In this document: piece by piece, positions 35,501-47,094 of the stretch | Numbering within the stretch: the first letter of the stretch is position 1 | How the letters are laid out: every line of letters starts with the position of its first letter | DNA from: Bolinopsis microptera | Taxonomy: Eukaryota; Ctenophora; Tentaculata; Lobata; Bolinopsidae | Assembly: GCF_026151205.1 (NCBI RefSeq) | Contig: NC_087078.1 | Coordinates: forward strand, 18,245,118-18,309,117 | Length of the DNA: 64,000 nucleotides | Direction: 5' to 3' | Notes under the pieces: model-generated | Told to the model about the DNA's origin: nothing | Databases searched by the model: none | What the model saw: the letters and a program-made list of their open reading frames with translations, nothing else | Made by a program: the position numbers and the translations under genes

Positions 35501-38500
35501 GATGAAATTTCCAGGACCGAAATTTTACAGTTTTTACCTATTTTTTCACCCGCAACCAATTAATAAGTCAACCATATCTGCCATATGACACGATTGAGGT
35601 GCTGGAAGCTTGATTTCGGTCGAAGAAGCCCACAGCAGAAAGCTCAACAAAACGAAAAGCTGTATTTTCAAAATTCTGTCCCATTTTCAAATGTGAAATT
35701 TTCTGAACACAAATTTGACAGATTGGATGAACTTTTTGCCCAGAAACAAATTAGCAGCTAATTGATCATGGTATGAAACCAAATTGAGGTACTGGGAGTC
35801 AAAATCCCGAATAAAACTGCAAAATCATATTGTCCCAATCTCTGTCCCATTTTCAGTTTTTGAAGATGAAATTTCCAGGACCGAAATTTTACAGTTTTTA
35901 CCTATTTTTTCACCCGCAACCGATTAAGTAAGTCAACCATATCTGCCATATGACACGATTGAGGTGCTGGAAGCTTGATTTCGGTCGGAGGAAGCCCACA
36001 GCAGAAAGCTTAACAAAACGAAAAGCTGTATTTTCAAAATTCTGTCCCATTTTCAAATGTGAAATTTTCTGAACACAAATTTGACAGATTGGATGAACTT
36101 TTTGCCCAGAAACCAATTAGTCAGCTAATTGATGATGGTATGAAACCGAATTGAGATACTGGGAGTCAAAATCCCGAATAAAACTGCAAAATCATATTGT
36201 CCCAATCTCTGTCCTATTTTCAGTTTTTGAAGATGAAATTTCCAGGACCGAAATTTTACAGTTTTTACTGATTTTTTCACCCGCAACCAATAAGTAAGTC
36301 AACTATAGGTGCCATATGACACGACTGAGGTGCTGGAAGTTTGATTTCGGTCGGAGGAAGCCCACAGCAGAAAGCTCAACAAAACGAAAAGCTGTATTTT
36401 CAAAATTCTGTCCCATTTTCAAATGTGAAATTTTCTGAACACAAATTTGACAGATTGGATGAACTTTTTGCCCAGAAACAAATTAGCAGCTAATTGATCA
36501 TGGTATGAAACCAAATTGAGGTACTGGGAGTCAAAATCCCGAATAAAACTGCAAAATCATATTGTCCCAATCTCTGTCCCATTTTCAGTTTTTGAAGATG
36601 AAATTTCCAGGACCGAAATTTTACAGTTTTTACTGATTTTTTCACCCGCAACCAATAAGTAAGTCAACTATAGGTGCCATATGACACGACTGAGGTGCTG
36701 GAAGTTTGATTTCGGTCGGAGGAAGCCCACAGCAGAAAGCTCAACAAAACGAAAAGCTGTATTTTCAAAATTCTGTCCCATTTTCAAATGTGAAATTTTC
36801 TGAACACAAATTTGACAGATTGGATGAACTTTTTGCCCAGAAAACAAATTAGCAGCTAATTGATCATGGTATGAAACCGAATTGAGGTACTGGGAGTCAA
36901 AATCCCGAATAAAACTGCAAAATCATATTGTCCCAATCTCTGTCCCATTTTCAGTTTTTGAAGATGAAATTTCCAGGACCGAAATTTTACAGTTTTTACC
37001 TATTTTTTCACCCGCAACCGATTAATAAGTCAACCATATCTGCCATATGACACGATTGAGGTGCTGGAAGCTTGATTTCGGTCGGAGGAAGCCCACAGCA
37101 GAAAGCTTAACAAAACGAAAAGCTGTATTTTCAAAATTCTGTCCCATTTTCAAATGTGAAATTTTCTGAACACAAATTTGACAGATTGGATGAACTTTTT
37201 GCCCAGAAACCAATTAGTCAGCTAATTGATGATGGTATGAAACCGAATTGAGATACTGGGAGTCAAAATCCCGAATAAAACTGCAAAATCATATTGTCCC
37301 AATCTCTGTCCCATTTTCAGTTTTGAAGATGAAATTTCCAGGACCGAAATTTTACAGTTTTTACCTATTTTTTCACCCGCAACCAATTAATAAGTCAACC
37401 ATATCTGCCATATGACACGATTGAGGTGCTGGAAGCTTGATTTCGGTCGGAGGAAGCCCACAGCAGAAAGCTTAACAAAACGAAAAGCTGTATTTTCAAA
37501 ATTCTGTCCCATTTTCAAATGTGAAATTTTCTGAACACAAATTTGACAGATTGGATGAACTTTTTGCCCAGAAACAATTAGCAGCTAATTGATGATGGTA
37601 TGAAACCGAATTGAGGTACTGGAGTCAAAATCCCGAATAAAACTGCAAAATCATCCCAATCTCTGTCCCATTTTCAGTTTTTGAAGATGAAATTTCCAGG
37701 ACCGAAATTTTACAGTTTTACTATTTTTTCACCCGCAACCAATTAATAAGTCAACCATAGCTGCCATATGACACGATTGAGGTGCTGGAAGTTTGATTTC
37801 GGTCGGAGGAAGCCCACAGCAGAAAGCTCAAACAAACGAAAAGCTGTATTTTCAAAATTCTGTCCCATTTTCAAATGTGAAATTTTCTGAACACAAATTT
37901 GACAGATTGGATGAACTTTTTGCCCAGAAACCAATTAGCAGCTAATTGATCATGGTATGAAACCGAATTGAGGTACTGGGAGTCAAAATCCCGAATAAAA
38001 CTGCAAAATCATATTGTCCCAATCTCTGTCCCATTTTCAGTTTTTGAAATGAAATTTCCAGGACCGAAATTTTACAGTTTTTACCTATTTTGTCACCCGC
38101 AACCAATTAATAAGTCAACCATAGCTGCCATATGACACGATTGAGGTGCTGGAAGCTTGATTTCGGTCGGAGGAAGCCCACAGCAGAAAGCTCAACAAAA
38201 CGAAAAGCTGTATTTTCAAAATTCTGTCCCATTTTCAAATGTGAAATTTTCTGAACACAAATTTGACAGATTGGATGAACTTTTTGCCCAGAAACCAATT
38301 AGCAGCTAATTGATCATGGTATGAAACCGAATTGAGGTACTGGGAGTCAAAATCCCGAATAAAATTGCAAAATCATATTGTCCCAATCTCTGTCCCATTT
38401 TCAGTTTTTGAAGATGAAATTTCCAGGACCGAAATTTTACAGTTTTTACCTATTTTTTCACCCGCAACCAATTAATAAGTCAACCATAGCTGCCATATGA

Positions 38501-40210
38501 CACGATTGAGGTGCTGGAAGTTTGATTTCGGTCGGAGGAAGCCCACAGCAGAAAGCTCAACAAAACGAAAAGCTGTATTTTCAAAATTCTGTCCCATTTT
38601 CAAATGTGAAATTTTCTGAACACAAATTTGACAGATTGGATGAACTTTTTGCCCAGAAACCAATTAGCAGCTAATTGATGATGGTATGAAACCGAATTGA
38701 GATACTGGGAGTCAAAATCCCGAATAAAACTGCAAAATCATATTGTCCCAATCTCTGTCCCATTTTCAGTTTTTGAAATGAAATTTCCAGGACCGAAATT
38801 TTACAGTTTTTACTGATTTTTTCACCCGCAACCAATTAATAAGTCAACCATAGCTGCCATATGACACGATTGAGGTGCTGGAAGCTTGATTTCGGTCGGA
38901 GGAAGCCCACAGCAGAAAGCTCAACAAAACGAAAAGCTGTATTTTCAAAATTCTGTCCCATTTTCAAATGTGAAATTTTCTGAACACAAATTTGACAGAT
39001 TGGATGAACTTTTTGCCCAGAAACCAATTAGCAGCTAATTGATCATGGTATGAAACCAAATTGAGGTACTGGGAGTCAAAATCCCGAATAAAATTGCAAA
39101 ATCATATTGTCCCAATCTCTGTCCCATTTTCAGTTTTTGAAGATGAAATTTCCAGGACCGAAATTTTACAGTTTTTACTGATTTTGTCACCCGCAACCAA
39201 TTAATAAGTCAACCATAGTGCCATATGACACGATGAGGTGCTGGAAGTTTGATTTCGGTCGGAGGAAGCCCACAGCAGAAAGCTCAACAAAACGAAAAGC
39301 TGTATTTTCAAAATTCTGTCCCATTTTCAAATGTGAAATTTTCTGAACACAAATTTGACAGATTGGATGAACTTTTTGCCCAGAAACAAATTAGCAGCTA
39401 ATTGATCATGGTATGAAACCAAATTGAGGTACTGGGAGTCAAAATCCCGAATAAAACTGCAAAATCATATTGTCCCAATCTCTGTCCCATTTTCAGTTTT
39501 GAAGATGAAATTTCCAGGACCGAAATTTTACAGTTTTTACCTGATTTTTTTCACCCGCAACCAATAAGTAAGTCAACTATAGGTGCCATATGACACGACT
39601 GAGGTGCTGGAAGTTTGATTTCGGTCGGAGGAAGCCCACAGCAGAAAGCTCAACAAAACGAAAAGCTGTATTTTCAAAATTCTGTCCCATTTTCAAATGT
39701 GAAATTTTCTGAACACAAATTTGACAGATTGGATGAACTTTTTGCCCAGAAACAAATTAGCAGCTAATTGATCATGGTATGAAACCAATTGAGGTACTGG
39801 GAGTCAAAATCCCGAATAAAACTGCAAAATCATATTGTCCCAATCTCTGTCCCATTTTCAGTTTTTGAAGATGAAATTTCCAGGACCGAAATTTTACAGT
39901 TTTTACTGATTTTTTCACCCGCAACCAATAAGTAAGTCAACTATAGGTGCCAAATGACACGACTGAGGTGCTGGAAGTTTGATTTCGGTCGGAGGAAGCC
40001 CACAGCAGAAAGCTCAACAAAACGAAAAGCTGTATTTTCAAAATTCTGTCCCATTTTCAAATGTGAAATTTTCTGAACACAAATTTGACAGATTGGATGA
40101 ACTTTTTGCCAGAAACAAATTAGCAGCTAATTGATCATGGTATGAAACCAAATTGAGGTACTGGGAGTCAAAATCCCGAATAAAACTGCAAAATCATATT
40201 GTCCCAATCT

Positions 40211-40735
40211 CTGTCCCTTTTCGTTTTTATGAAAAGGGGAAAAATTTTTCCAGAAACCAATTTTAATTATATCCCGCCGGGGGGGATTTTTTCAACCCCC
40301 AAAAAATTAAAAAAGAAAAAACCCAAAACGCCCCTTTTCAAATTTTAAATTTTTGAAACCTTGACTTGGAGAAGCCCAAAAAAAAGCAGAAAGTAAAAAA
40401 CAAAAGGGGGCTGTAAAAATTCAAATTTCCCTTTTCCCCCCCCCCCATTTTCATTTTTTAAAATAAACCAACAAATTTTACGTTTTTACTTTTTTTCCCG
40501 AAAACCAAATTTTAAAAATAAAATTGATATGGAAAACATTGAGGTCTGGAAATTTATTTTTCCGAAAAGCCCCCCCCAAAAGTCCCCAAAAACATTTTCC
40601 CAATTCTGTCCCCCTTTTCAAATTTTTTTGAAAAAATTTTAAATTTAGAATTTTCCCGAAAAATTACAGTTTTAAATTTTAAAAATTGGGGACGGGGGAA
40701 AACCAATAAAAGAAAACGCTTACAAAAGCTTGTAT
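40211..40735. other. corrupted satellite stretch, probable sequencing or assembly error
   Basis: Satellite landmarks are still guessable (CCAGAAACCAATTTTAATT; GGAGAAGCCCAAAAAAAAGC), but homopolymers are inflated and bases smeared for about 520 bp. On both sides the repeat is normal and about 98% conserved. This looks like poor base calls or a low-coverage join rather than decay. Scattered one-base homopolymer indels between 25 and 40 kb point the same way. Confidence 0.75.
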
Positions 40736-41360
40736 TTTCAAAATTCTGTCCCATTTTCAAATGTGAAATTTTCTGAACACAAATTTGACAGATTGGATGA
40801 ACTTTTTGCCCAGAAACCAATTAGCAGCTAATTGATGATGGTATGAAACCGAATTGAGATACTGGGAGTCAAAATCCCGAATAAAATTGCAAAATCATAT
40901 TGTCCCAATCTCTGTCCCATTTTCAGTTTTTGAAAATGAAATTTCCAGGACCGAAATTTTACAGTTTTTACTGATTTTGTCACCCGCAACCAATTAATAA
41001 GTCAACCATAGCTGCCATATGACACGATTGAGGTGCTGGAAGTTTGATTTCGGTCGGAAGAAGCCCACAGCAGAAAGCTCAACAAAACGAAAAGCTGTAT
41101 TTTCAAAATTCTGTCCCATTTTCAAATGTGAAATTTTCTGAACACAAATTTGACAGATTGGATGAACTTTTTGCCCAGAAACAAATTAGCAGCTAGTTGA
41201 TCATGGTATGAAACCAAATTGAGGTACTGGGAGTCAAAATCCCGAATAAAATTGCAAAATCATATTGTCCCAATCTCTGTCCCATTTTCAGTTTTTGAAG
41301 ATGAAATTTCCAGGACCGAAATTTTACAGTTTTTACCTATTTTTTCACCCGCAACCAATT

Positions 41361-41609
41361 AGAAGGTACTCCCCAACCTTTTATGAAAATACGTACCATC
41401 TCCCAACTAGTGCTCTCTGCTGTAGTATTTATACCCTTATTATATACTCTTGTTAGGAGACTTTGTCTCTTCTAGTTCTCTACCCGGAAGCCGTCCCAGC
41501 TACACTCAATTGAGCTGTCTAGATTTCTCAGTCTTATTACCTAAAATTATCACACCGCTTGTTAAATTAAAATTAGTTTTTGCTATTCCAGAACCCTCTT
41601 TTCCCCAAG
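41361..41609. other. satellite edge to TSPO start
   Basis: Unique sequence follows the last satellite base (AACCAATTAG/AAGGTACTCC). It contains GTATTTATACCC and TTATATACTC, either of which could serve as a TATA-like element for TSPO, but no firm promoter can be named. Confidence 0.4.
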
Positions 41610-43274
41610 ATGCACGCCCCGAGCGTGTCGGAGAGTTGTGTGGTGTTATTGTTTATAGTGGGGGTTACGTTTGGAGGGGGCTTCGCAACTTCCGCTCTCA
41701 CCATGGCTGAGGATGGGGACGACTGGTAAGCTTACTGAAGCTTACTGAAGATAGAATACAGAATATTATAAATGTTATTTTTATTCGATTGCGATTTTGG
41801 GGAAATTCTTTTCTATGCATTGAACTGTTTCAAACCAAATGTCATCAGGAAATTGCTCTTTTACCTCAAAATTTCGTTTAAGCTTGAACATCTAGTTAAA
41901 ATTTGCAACATATGATCCTGAATCATGGCAAATAGATAAATTTTCACTTAAATTAGGTCAGAGCTGCAAGTACCTTAAATCAGTCTCCTCGTGCAGGTAC
42001 GAAGGTCTCGAGAAACCGGACTGGACACCCCCTAACTCTGTGTTTGGTCCTGTTTGGGCTGCACTTTACCTCCTCATGTCCTTTGCAGGTAGTGACTTGT
42101 GGTGCATATTAAATACTGTCTTATCCAGTTTGCACCTAAACTGGTGTTGTAGATCAGATGTTGTAGGAGCTGTTGAGTGGCAAATACAAATCTAAAAAGC
42201 CCTGCGAAAAGGACCCTGCAACAAACAAACAACAACATTAATTGTTGTTTGTTTGTTGCAGGATTGGGTTTCTTATTGATAATCTAAAATTCTTCCCGTT
42301 ATCATTTTGCCCATATTGAATGAACTGCCAAAGTTTTTAGTTTGTTCCACGAGTAATTTCAACTAATAACTTTAAACATGAACTTAATCACGTGACAGAA
42401 TATTCAAAAATGCAGCGTTCTTGGTGTGGAGAAGGGGAGGTTTCATGAAGCAAGCGTTACCTCTCTCGCTCTACACAGTACAGCTGGTGGCTAACTTCTC
42501 CTGGGTCTTCATCTACTTGGAAGCTAGAGACCTGCTGGCAGTTAGTAGTGATTTGTTGTGTTTTTATAACATATATATCAAAACATGTTTTCAGTTCCTT
42601 CATAATCCATCGGTCTAATATTGCAATAATCATGATGGCGATTGGCGATGTTCATGGTGTTATTGTCATTGATATATAAATGTTACCCGATTTTCCCGAT
42701 CGATTCTCTGAATATAATTCTACTCAAATTTAAATTTTACACAATTTTTATCTGTTATACTCTACAGTGTACACTCAGACACTACAGCCACATTTAAATT
42801 CTACAATTTTAAAGTGTGCACCATGTTATATTTATAACCCATGCTCAATACAGGCGTTCATAGAGCTGTGCTGTTTATGGGTACTGATAATAATAACTGC
42901 AATTCTCTTTGGTAGAGTCCGTAAGAGTGCAGGTATAGTAGTAACATTAGTAGTAACTAGTAACTTTGTTACACTTAATAACCAAGCAATTAAAACCTAC
43001 TTTAAATTATAAAGCTTAACGCCATAGGAAATCACTTGAATTTTCTATCTACATTTTTAGTAGAATCTTGTGTTGCATTCCACCCAAATTTACTAATATG
43101 GTCCACATAATCTTAGTTTATGAATTGAATTATAAATGAATTTTTAAAAACAACTCTGTAATTTCAGCGTTCCTGCTTGCACCGTACATAGCCTGGGTAG
43201 CGTTTGCTGGATCTCTAAACTTAGAACTGTGGCTTTTAAACAAAGATAACGAAGATAGCAAGAAGTCGAGCTGA
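41610..43274 (+). CDS. TSPO: translocator protein TSPO (peripheral benzodiazepine receptor), five exons
   Basis: Exons 41610-41725, 41997-42088, 42416-42540, 42854-42932 and 43168-43274 join in phase to 172 residues; human TSPO has 169. TSPO is a five-helix protein of the outer mitochondrial membrane that binds cholesterol and porphyrins. The family signature is clear: WYEGLEKPDWTPPNSVFGPV at the helix 1-2 loop, WAALYLLMSFAGAFLVW, LPLSLYTVQLVANFSWVFIY (helix 3), AFIELCCLWVLIIITAILFG (helix 4), and APYIAWVAFAGSLNLELWLL (helix 5), then a polar lysine-rich tail (NKDNEDSKKSS). The start ATG follows CCCCAAG; an in-frame ATG at 41701 would remove helix 1. All introns have GT-AG ends. The gene lies 250 bp right of the satellite edge, so heterochromatic silencing is conceivable. 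Identification is secure; function is inferred from the family. Confidence 0.95.
42215..42262. repeat. perfect 21-bp hairpin in TSPO intron 2
   Basis: CCTGCAACAAACAAACAACAA and its exact complement are separated by six bases. Neither arm is coding. The right arm ends TTGCAGG, which resembles an acceptor, but the true acceptor is at 42415. Confidence 0.85.
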
Positions 43275-43394
43275 TTGATTTTAACTTGATTGGATCAGGC
43301 GTGTTTACCTGCCTGTTTAATCTTACTGTATGAGAAATCCGGAAAGAAGACCACAGAAATCTCATCCACCTGAATTCTTCCGCTGATTTGTGAG

Positions 43395-43740
43395 CATTCA
43401 ATTAACTAATCTCAACGACCCTTATATGGTCGTTGCTTGTGAGGATACCCTTGTTCCCAGTACAGCGGCCCGGAATGATAAACTTTAAGATATATTAGTA
43501 GATACTAATAGTAGTATAGATACTGGCGGCGTATCTAACTATCAGTATTTTGAACTGTAAAATAATATAATTGTCTGAACTTATTTATATTATCACATTT
43601 CTTGGCAGTTGGCAATAATTTAATCAGCATTTTCAAATTGTTTTTAAATATTGAGCGGTTATTTAAATTTTGCACTTGATACATTCATCCTAATTTTACC
43701 AATTGCTTAAAGATAAAAGCCTTTCTGAGGCCGAGTTAAA
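43395..43740. repeat. segmental repeat, copy 1 (pairs with 47095-47395)
   Basis: The sequence from AATCTCAACGACCC through TTTTGAACTGTAAAATAAT, CATCCTAATTTTACCAAT and CTTTCTGAGGCCGA matches 47103-47380 in the same order and orientation, with moderate divergence. The two copies bracket receptor gene 1 and suggest a roughly 3.7-kb tandem duplication of which one unit has largely decayed. Confidence 0.75.
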
Positions 43741-44171
43741 TTACAAATCTTACTTATTCGGGATGCAATGTATAGCAAAGCAATACAATAGGCTTTGTAG
43801 TCATTGCGATGACCAAATAGTAATACCATATTCCTTTATACATCATCACTAAGGTGAGGATAAAATAGTTTTCTACTCATTCAGAACCGTACAGAAGGAG
43901 ACAATGAGATTGAGACATTCCGAACCACGTAAAGGTGATCTCAAGTACAATTATAGGGAGTACTACCTATCCAGAGTTACTTGAGACGTTGCACAGATAT
44001 TGTTGCGTCAAATGACCTCCTCTAGCCAATGAGAGACAGTTAAATAGTAATCCGTGAAATGTCCCCTACTCAAATAATATAATCGACACCCTGGCTCTAT
44101 GATAAGATAATATGATATGAAGGATTTGAGTCATTTAACCATAGTACAGTTCGATTTGTCAACAACTCAAC

Positions 44172-45471
44172 ATGAAAGTGTTTGTTTCCCTCCTCTGTAT
44201 CATCATGATAGCGAGTAAGTTTATATATTCTTTAAAAACCATTAATCCTTTTAATTTTAAATTGCAAAATAAAGAAGAGAGTCCCTCTGATTTTAAAACT
44301 GAATTGCAACAATATCACCTCAAAATTAGCAAGTTCTGTTTTCCAAGGTGCAGCAGAACAGTTTACGATATGGAAGACAGACAGTGAGCGCTCCTACGAA
44401 GGGTTACTGATGGTGAGTATCAACGGAGCAGCTCGTAAAAACGTATGTCGACACTATTCTTCTTACTATTACTATCCCGATGCAAGTACTTCTCTCCAGA
44501 TCTGCAAGAAGCTACACTTCCACCTACTTGTCTCCGTGGACATCACAAGCGGCAGCCTCTATCCGTTCCGCAATCACTACTCCTCAGGTATGTACAAACT
44601 AAGGGGCTGTAACCCAACTTGTAGTTACAGTTCATCTTCTGCTTGTACTAGCATAAGTTATTACACCAAGATCTCTTGCGGATGCTCTGGAAACTTCTAT
44701 GCAACAGCTGACGGCTGCATCTCCTGCCCAACAAACAGTGTAAACGCAACTGGTACTGTGGGTAGATGTTCCTGCGAAGCTGGCCTGTACTGGTCGGGGG
44801 GTCACTGTCTACCTTGTCCAGCGTACAAGTATAGTGCTGCTAACTCAGTGAACTGCACCCAGTGTCCTAACGGAGCTACCTCCACCCCTGGTTCAAGTAA
44901 CTGTGTCTGCTTTCCAGGGCTACACAAGGAAGGTACAGAGTGTAGGGAATGTGGTGGGAACACTTTCAGTGTTCGGAACAGCACATCTTGTACAAATTGT
45001 CCTGAAAACAGCACCGCCTCTCTCGACCACTCTGCTTGTGAGTGTCTGGGCAACTATCTCTGGAACCCAGCCGGCAACAACTGCACTGAGACAGAGAAAC
45101 ACCACTCAGAGGAACCTTCAACCAACATGACTACCACAGTGCCATCGAACAACGCCGCTCAACCATTAACCACAAAGAATAATATCACCCAAAACAACAA
45201 GCAGACAGCAGCTCCGCAAATACTGGACAAAAAGACCAAACTTGGAAATCCTCATCCCGTGACGACAGCACTACTGATTGTGATTCTGGTGGCAGTTCTG
45301 GCTTGCCTCGTTGCAATTGTGATCCGGACATCCTGGAGAAAGACAAAGGAACCCGGGAGGATGATCATGGGAGGACTGCAAGATCGAGATCTCCCGACTG
45401 GACCCCCTCCAAAACCACCAACTTGCTGTGTAGACGAGGAGGATATTTATGTCGACCAAGATATTGCATAA
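44172..45471 (+). CDS. cysteine-rich type I membrane receptor, copy 1
   Basis: Exons 44172-44214 and 44348-45471 join in phase to 388 residues. Residues 1-15 are a signal peptide (MKVFVSLLCIIMIAS) encoded almost alone by exon 1. About 16-125 is a cysteine-bearing module with SYEGLLMVSINGAARKNVC and LQICKKL, which I read as a diverged SRCR domain. About 125-235 are Eph-receptor-like/GCC2-GCC3 repeats (CGCSGNFYATADGCISCP; CPAYKYSAANSVNCTQCP; ECGGNTFSVRNSTSCTNCP), rich in N-glycosylation sites. A Thr/Asn stalk follows (about 235-290), then one membrane helix (ALLIVILVAVLACLVAIVI) and a 48-residue tail with PTGPPPKPP, a likely SH3 ligand, and one tyrosine in EDIYVDQD. A surface recognition or adhesion receptor is inferred; no named orthologue is recognised. 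A near-identical copy is at 53899-55942. It converges on YY1. Confidence 0.85.
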
Positions 45472-45879
45472 CTTAAAGAGCTAGGAGTAGGAGGACGCGA
45501 CTAAACATTATTTTATGGGGTCGTTTACATATTTCGTAATCACTGAGGGGGTTCCAAGTGATTGCGCTGGTGTAATCTTAACACAATTGCTATGACGTGT
45601 AAAACTGATTACGGAGGGGGGAATAACCAAAAAAGTGATTACGTAATATGTGAACGACCCCTCATGACCAGTGAAAGGACCTGTGAGTATGGCAAAATAA
45701 GAAAATGGTGGCATAAAATAAGGACGAACTATTGCAGCATTGTTTTTATAATTATAATGATTTTTTCGACTTTTTTACCACTCTTACATCCTAGCCTCAT
45801 ATCATTATCAGGGTTATTGAAAGTGTGAAAATTGGAGTTTGATTTTTTAGCTTGCAATTTTTCAACATCTCATTATTTG

Positions 45880-46254
45880 GGCTCTTACTAAATCGCTCGC
45901 CCAAAAATTTCACGTGACTTTGGTTTTTTTGGTTTTGCAGCCGTACAAAACGGTTTTACATAAACTATAATCCCAACCCTAACCCTAACCATAACCCCGA
46001 AGCTATCCATAATCTTAACCACAACCCTAACCCTAACCCGAGCCCGAAATAATCGAATTCACGTTTTACTAGCCTGTCACGTGACCAAAACGGTTTTTTG
46101 CCCATAACTCTCCAGGGAAGCATTTTAACCCTACGTCATGGGGGGTGATTCAGAATCAGCGTCCAAAAATACACCGATCTAGATCACTTTCATGCCTAAA
46201 GGGCCTTTTCACAAGAATTTTCTTAAAATTTGGGCGAGCGATTTAGTAGGAGCG
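45880..46254. mobile_element. 375-bp Mutator-like MITE with 9-bp TSD and telomere-like core
   Basis: The ends are inverted repeats: GGCTCTTACTAAATCGCTCG at left and the complement CGAGCGATTTAGTAGGAGCG at right (two mismatches). CATTATTTG flanks both sides (45871-45879 and 46255-46263). A 9-bp TSD is typical of Mutator-like elements. The core holds CCCTAACC repeats and two CACGTGAC motifs in opposite orientation. It inserted into the 3' flank of receptor gene 1; I saw no equivalent in the flank of receptor gene 2. Confidence 0.85.
45973..46039 (-). repeat. short telomere-like CCCTAA run
   Basis: Degenerate CCCTAA/CCATAA/CCACAA hexamers occupy about 65 bp in the middle of the Mutator-like MITE. 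The position inside a mobile element rules out a chromosome end. Confidence 0.8.
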
Positions 46255-46499
46255 CATTATTTGACCATGACAGTCAAACATTTAGATCAGCAATTAAGAC
46301 ATAAGAATTGGCCTTTGAGAGTGGTATTATGTATACTTATTATATTATTTCAACGGTGGTCCGTGGCAATCATGATTTTTTGCGATATATTAATTGCTCC
46401 TGCGCTGATTACTGGTTTACTAATATTATTTTGAACGGTTTTGGGAATTTTGTTTGACGGTAAAATAGAACTAACCAATTAGGAGCCAATACCATGGTT

Positions 46500-47075
46500 T
46501 AAGTTTTAACTTGGTGCATTGTTATCCATACATTTTATTTTAAAGCCTATTTGTCAAACATTTCTGATTTGTAGGCATTCAATTAATAATAATTAGTCTC
46601 AATGTATGAAACCAATTGAGTGCAAGATGATACAAATAGTTAAGTGAAGTTGGATGACATCAAATACAATAAACACTTTATGGTGTTCTTGTAATTTTTG
46701 TTCCTCGTTTTTGTCCCATTTGGAAAAAAGGGGCAGAGTCTGAGAGTCGGAGTGCGGTGTATCGGGGTTTTACTTTTTGTTTTACTGTATTGTTTTTATG
46801 ATAATTTTTGAGGTTTGAACTTTTTTGGCCACTCCTGATCCTAGAGTAAAAGTGTGAAATTAGATTTTTTTAGCTTGCAATTTTCCAACATTTCATTTAA
46901 TTTGACCTTGAAACTAACTACAGGAGCCAATATGTATTGTGCTGTAAACTTGGTGCACTGTTATCGATAAATTTCATTTTATTAATTAATCTCAACATCG
47001 ACATGCAACTGACTATAATAATACAAATAGTTGAGTGAAGTTGAATGACAACAAATACAGTAAACACTTCTAATT
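46500..47075. repeat. duplicated 3' flank of receptor gene 1
   Basis: The string ACAAATAGTTAAGTGAAGTTG...CAAATACAATAAACACTT near 46632-46678 recurs near 47023-47068. The stretch around 46790-46890 (TTTTTAGCTTGCAATTTTCC) repeats 45835-45870. Thus the receptor's 3' flank is present at least twice here and once more after receptor gene 2 (56020-56110). No gene is visible between 45.5 and 47.9 kb. Confidence 0.65.
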
Positions 47076-47094
47076 CTTATATAGCAACATGACA

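Larger units (their letters stand above)
13061..41360. repeat. 365-bp satellite array, about 77 units over 28 kb
   Basis: Head-to-tail units of about 365 bp fill the interval with no interruption except the corrupted stretch at 40211-40735. Landmarks in every unit are TTCGGTCGGAGGAAGCCCAC, AATTCTGTCCCATTTTC, AGCAGCTAATTGAT, GGTACTGGGAGTCAAAATCC and GACCGAAATTTTACAGTTTT. Each unit is a diverged dimer: two halves of about 182 bp share GAGGTGCTGG/GAGGTACTGG, TCTGTCCCATTTTCA, GAACACAAATTTGACAG/GGACCGAAATTTTACAG, AACCAATTAGT and ATGGTATGA/GCCATATGA. The first unit (13061-13180) is much more diverged than the rest; the right edge at 41360 is abrupt. Roughly 63-residue minus-strand ORFs recur only because the repeat does and are not genes. 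This is the type of array found in centromeric or other constitutive heterochromatin. Confidence 0.97.

Noticed and set aside
13128-40820. Many minus-strand ORFs of about 63 residues with nearly the same sequence
   Set aside because: They recur only because the 365-bp satellite recurs, are often broken by single-base changes, and have no splice sites, domains or codon signature.
13061-41360. CRISPR array
   Set aside because: Whole 365-bp units repeat with no short-repeat/unique-spacer pattern, and the genes are eukaryotic.
13061-41360. CENP-B box in the satellite
   Set aside because: I compared TTCG-containing and CGGG-containing sites on both strands with the NTTCGNNNNANNCGGGN pattern; none fits.
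44802-45459. Minus-strand ORFs within the receptor exons (also 55345-55945)
   Set aside because: They are shadows of the conserved cysteine-rich coding frame on the plus strand.
46192-46434. 80-residue plus-strand ORF
   Set aside because: It overlaps the right end of the Mutator-like MITE and duplicated receptor flank; no family resemblance.
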